Of a DNA stretch of 9,890 nt, positions 7,287 to 9,890 are shown piece by piece. This DNA is from JAVBOP01 sp031550405. GTDB taxonomy: Bacteria > Bacteroidota > Ignavibacteria > Kapaibacteriales > UBA2268. Positions within the stretch are counted from its first letter, which is position 1; the number at the start of each line of letters is the position of its first letter. The stretch lies in the NCBI GenBank assembly GCA_031550405.1, contig JAVBOP010000017.1:1-9890 (forward strand), written 5' to 3'. The notes below the pieces were generated by a model. It did not search any database. It was not told the DNA's origin and worked only from the letters and a program-made list of their open reading frames with translations. Position numbers and translations under genes: made by a program.

Positions 7287-8885
7287 TTAATAAATGGCGA
7301 TGCCTTTGGTGCGGCTTTCGTCGCCGCTGCGGACATTCAAGAAATACATGCCGCCGGCTAAGCGTTTCGGGATGTCGAAAGTGGCTTCCCATGTATGGTT
7401 GTGGTCTGTGTATGTGCCGAGAGGCGTCAGATCTATTACCTTCTCGCCCATATAGTTATACAAGCCTACCTCTAAGTCATTGCCATATATGCCGCTTGGG
7501 TAATACATGATATTCACATTTACGCTGCTGGTGGCTGGGTTGGGAGTTAGTTTACGTATCCACAGGTCGGGGATTATGCTCGCTTCTATATCATCGCTTA
7601 TACTTACATCTGGATTATATACCCACACTCCAGCATTTGTTGAAAAATAATGCTTGCCATTCCAATTAGCAACATCATAAAAAAACTTGTCTTTAGCACT
7701 ACCAGTAAGTTTGAGCTTTTTACCAAATATGGAAGCAGGCAATACAAATTTCTGCCAATTTTCTGTATCTATATTATAAATAAGTAAGTTACGATTATCT
7801 ATAGAACCTTCGACATTATCTTGCATATCTTGCGGATTAAATTCCAACACTAATTCATCTTCGCTCCATTTATGCAATAAGCTGGGCTCAACATTAGAAT
7901 TGTTTAACAAAGCAAGAGCATCTGCTATAGATATTGTATCCCATTTTGAATTTTTATGGGTTAATATTATAAAATTTCGTACTGTATCCACATCCATAAT
8001 TGTTTCTGTTTCTACTAAAAAAGTTGTTAGATGCTTTTGTTTAAAGGCACTCCAAGACAAAATATTTACTTTATCATTAGTATTAAGAATTTGATTAGCA
8101 TCATGTATAGTAAAAGATTCTTTTATAAAATTTTGTTTTGTGTCATAAGTAATTATCAAGTTATTATATGACTTACCTTCTTTGCTTGGCTTGTATGGTG
8201 GGTTATACCCCCAGCCCATCCAAAGAATATCGTTATTGTCTATAAAGCTATTACTTAATTGAAGACCCAAATAAGATTTTAATATAATGCTATCTGTTAC
8301 TCCATTTATTTCTATACTGTCTTCGTATTGTCGTGTATTAGCATTGATTTTATATAAATATATATCGTTTATGTGAGGTTCGGTAGTGCCTGTTCCTGGA
8401 TCATATACATTGAGTATTTGCGATGTGCTAAAGGCATATATATAATCACCTAAATTACCAACTGAATATTTGGTTACCTCTCTTCTATATAGAGTATCTA
8501 AAAATACTGTGCTATCAATACCTTCTTTAAAAATTATAAAATTATCATTAGATAGCATCCAAAAGTTATCTTGTACCTTTTCGATATACTGTGGCCATGA
8601 TAAAATGATTTCATTGTTATCAAGAGTATAATAAAATTTGCCATATCTTTTTATATCGTCTTGCTTATCAACTCTGACATAGTCGTATATACTACTAAGA
8701 TATAAATAATTTTCAGTAACATATATGTTCATGTTCATATCCTTTTGAATATATATATAACCACCATCCGCTGTCTTACCTGTATCAGGCATCTGATATA
8801 CCATTTCAAAATCTTTTCCCTCCTGCGAATATACAGATATGGTATATATAAGCATTATTGGTATTAGCATTAATATTTTTTTCAT
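7287..8885 (-). CDS. Exported protein with T9SS type A sorting domain, function unknown
   Basis: The 532-residue protein begins with a clear signal peptide (MKKILMLIPIMLIYTISVYS, cleavage probably before QEG). Its body, about 25-440, is beta-rich and aromatic. Recurring strand pairs such as LYLSSIYDYVRVD, NNLIITYDTK, NLLIYNIDTENW and HYFSTNAGVWVYNPD are what a beta-propeller or sensor-like repeat protein would show; this fold is an inference. Residues about 445-532 are a T9SS type A sorting domain: LTPNPATSSVNVNI, then LEVGLYNYMGEKVIDL, ending LAGGMYFLNVRSGDESRTKGIAIY. The protein should cross the inner membrane by Sec and the outer membrane by T9SS, losing this tail at the surface. A Shine-Dalgarno AGAGGA (minus strand, 8898-8893) lies 7 bases before the ATG and supports the start. 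A TATAAT box (8916-8911) is upstream but lacks a -35 element. The sorting-domain DNA is clearly more GC-rich than the body. Confidence 0.88.
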   Translation of the reverse strand: MKKILMLIPIMLIYTISVYSQEGKDFEMVYQMPDTGKTADGGYIYIQKDMNMNIYVTENYLYLSSIYDYVRVDKQDDIKRYGKFYYTLDNNEIILSWPQYIEKVQDNFWMLSNDNFIIFKEGIDSTVFLDTLYRREVTKYSVGNLGDYIYAFSTSQILNVYDPGTGTTEPHINDIYLYKINANTRQYEDSIEINGVTDSIILKSYLGLQLSNSFIDNNDILWMGWGYNPPYKPSKEGKSYNNLIITYDTKQNFIKESFTIHDANQILNTNDKVNILSWSAFKQKHLTTFLVETETIMDVDTVRNFIILTHKNSKWDTISIADALALLNNSNVEPSLLHKWSEDELVLEFNPQDMQDNVEGSIDNRNLLIYNIDTENWQKFVLPASIFGKKLKLTGSAKDKFFYDVANWNGKHYFSTNAGVWVYNPDVSISDDIEASIIPDLWIRKLTPNPATSSVNVNIMYYPSGIYGNDLEVGLYNYMGEKVIDLTPLGTYTDHNHTWEATFDIPKRLAGGMYFLNVRSGDESRTKGIAIY

Positions 8886-8924
8886 TGTTTTTTCCTCTTA
8901 TTGAATTTTTATTATATAAATATT

Positions 8925-8954
8925 AAAAAGTCCCCACGCCTGAGTGGCATGGGG
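8925..8954 (-). terminator. Intrinsic terminator of the Cys-rich secreted protein gene
   Basis: On the minus strand CCCCATGCC (8954-8946), a five-base loop and GGCGTGGGG (8940-8932) pair over nine positions with one G:U wobble, followed by AC and TTTTT (8930-8926). The hairpin begins 15 bases after the stop at 8970. On the plus strand the same position is a C-A mismatch, so the direction is leftward. It separates this transcript from the gene starting at 8885. Confidence 0.85.
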
Positions 8955-8969
8955 ATAAATAAATTTTAT

Positions 8970-9614
8970 CTAACGGCAAAGATTTACACATGGCGGATTG
9001 CATTGTAATTGAGCATTAGTATCTGCTGGAGTTGTATATAGAATATTATTTACAATACCATCATTTTCATCCCAACACAATTCACACATACTTACACACC
9101 TTCTATCGCCATATCTCGGATCACCAACATCATAACCATTACAAGGTAGGCGAGACCTTCCAAATATGTCAGGATAATCAATCCATACATCTTGCCATTC
9201 GCCAAGACAGGAATAATATCCAAGCATAAAATGTGTATATTTTTCAGGGTCGTCATCGCAATTGGGTAGCGACATTCCCCATGGATTATGTATTACAACT
9301 GCGCGCATTGCTTTCTGGAAAAATGAAGAAGGATTTTCATCAAATTCATTCTCAAAATCTCTACAGTTTCCTACAAAAATAATGTTGTCAATCCATACAT
9401 AAGGATTAATCCCATTTTGTCCTACAACAGTTGCACAGTAGGATGCCTGCATATAACATTCATGTCCCAAATAAACTGTAACAACTTCTGGTATTGCATT
9501 AGTATCACCATAGCACGGTGGCTGCGCCCACGCGCTGTTTATATTAAAAATCGAAAACATTACCGCTGCAAGCAGCAATGAAACTGAAAGTTTTTTCAGA
9601 TTTATTTTTATCAT
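8970..9614 (-). CDS. Secreted cysteine-rich protein of unknown function
   Basis: Starting at the ATG at 9614, the protein has 214 residues. A longer frame runs back to 9803, but I reject it: the 9614 start opens directly onto a signal peptide (MIKINLKKLSVSLLLAAVMF ... SAWA-QPPC) and has a good Shine-Dalgarno. The mature protein, about 184 residues, has 13 cysteines (34, 53, 60, 84, 119, 136, 158, 173, 177, 180, 205, 209, 213). They are densest near the end, in CVSMCELC and CNPPCVNLC. Many Asp, Tyr and Trp residues occur (WIDNIIF, EWQDVWIDYPDIFG). There is no lipobox and no T9SS tail. The cysteines could form disulfides or bind metal; an odd number leaves at least one free or shared. I do not recognise the family. 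The gene has its own terminator, so it is probably a single-gene transcript. Confidence 0.8.
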   Translation of the reverse strand: MIKINLKKLSVSLLLAAVMFSIFNINSAWAQPPCYGDTNAIPEVVTVYLGHECYMQASYCATVVGQNGINPYVWIDNIIFVGNCRDFENEFDENPSSFFQKAMRAVVIHNPWGMSLPNCDDDPEKYTHFMLGYYSCLGEWQDVWIDYPDIFGRSRLPCNGYDVGDPRYGDRRCVSMCELCWDENDGIVNNILYTTPADTNAQLQCNPPCVNLCR

Positions 9615-9620
9615 ATTTAT

Positions 9621-9626
9621 TTCCTT
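9621..9626 (-). promoter_or_regulatory. Ribosome binding site fixing the start at 9614
   Basis: AAGGAA on the minus strand lies six bases before the ATG at 9614. It is one of two good Shine-Dalgarno sequences in the window and favours this start over the in-frame ATG at 9803. Confidence 0.65.
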
Positions 9627-9729
9627 AATATTTAAATTGTGAATAAAATTATTTAATATTTTCGTAACAAGGCTTGGGTTGTGCGGCAGCGGAATGGCAT
9701 GTATTAATTGCCACCGATGCCGCTGGCCG

Positions 9730-9890
9730 CTATGCCGTTCGTTCTCGGACTCCTGCAGCATTCGCACAAAATCTCGCAAATACTGCGGTGCTTCCGTCCG
9801 CATCGGCGCGGTAAAGCTGCTCTCTTGCCGCCATCACAGCAGCTCGAAGTTGATTTTGCATAGGCATGGCAAGCCGATTTGACAGTGCCG
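9730..9890 (-). CDS. Possible 3' end of an unidentified gene
   Basis: A minus-strand frame enters from the right edge and stops at TAG (9732-9730), giving 52 residues that include NQLRAAVMAAREQLYRADAD and end in RERTA. It is Ala/Arg-rich with no motif I recognise. The DNA is GC-rich (38 G/C in 9781-9840), unlike the neighbouring exported-protein genes. A second minus-strand frame (open from about 9830, reading TEAPQYLRDFVRMLQESENE) is also protein-like, so the true frame is uncertain, and a frameshift or a decayed gene is possible. Confidence 0.35.
   Translation of the reverse strand, partial: ALSNRLAMPMQNQLRAAVMAAREQLYRADADGSTAVFARFCANAAGVRERTA

Noticed and set aside
9615..9803. N-terminal extension of the Cys-rich protein from an ATG at 9803
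   Set aside because: It would bury the signal peptide 63 residues inside the protein. The extension crosses the sharp GC boundary at about 9661, and the ATG at 9614 has a good Shine-Dalgarno.
9679..9882. Plus-strand open frame near the right edge
   Set aside because: The translation is rich in Cys, Arg and His without order, typical of a shadow frame opposite minus-strand coding DNA.

Overview
The window most likely comes from a member of the Bacteroidota or the related Chlorobiota/Ignavibacteriota/Kapabacteria lineages. At least two genes encode proteins with a signal peptide at one end and a type IX secretion (T9SS, Por) type A sorting domain at the other. Several intergenic regions carry the Bacteroidota promoter element TAnnTTTG, and Shine-Dalgarno sequences are weak or absent before most genes. 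Base composition is very uneven: about 60% GC in parts of gltD, 27-30% in ftsQ and in the body of one exported gene, and 8% in one intergenic block. The exact lineage cannot be fixed from the sequence alone.

Layout: (1) 1-388, minus: 5' part of a gene for an exported protein that runs off the left edge. (2) 389-738: AT-rich divergent spacer. (3) 739-3089, plus: a parallel beta-helix exported protein with an Fn3-like domain and a T9SS C-terminus, split into two overlapping frames (739-2472 and 2469-3089) that look like one original 783-residue protein broken by a single-base lesion near 2394-2397. (4) 3238-4476, minus: MacB/FtsX-type ABC transporter permease, without its ATPase. (5) 4671-5444, plus: FtsQ-like division protein with a textbook Bacteroidota promoter and no other division gene beside it. 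(6) 5655-7088, minus: GltD/NfnL-type iron-sulfur flavoprotein. (7) 7287-8885, minus: 532-residue exported protein with a T9SS sorting domain, followed by a strong terminator. (8) 8970-9614, minus: a small secreted protein with 13 cysteines, followed by its own terminator. (9) 9661-9890: an abrupt switch to GC-rich DNA that probably holds the 3' end of another minus-strand gene.

The genes do not form one pathway. Orientation changes often, and most genes appear to be single transcription units. Three housekeeping-type genes (permease, ftsQ, gltD) sit between fast-evolving genes for exported proteins. The exported proteins probably share the Sec plus T9SS route to the cell surface, although a T9SS tail is visible in only two of them. 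No RNA genes, CRISPR arrays, insertion sequences or defence systems were recognised. The points most worth checking are the frameshifted beta-helix gene, the compositional mosaic inside the 532-residue gene, the cysteine-rich secreted protein, the isolated ftsQ, and the GC boundary at about 9661.
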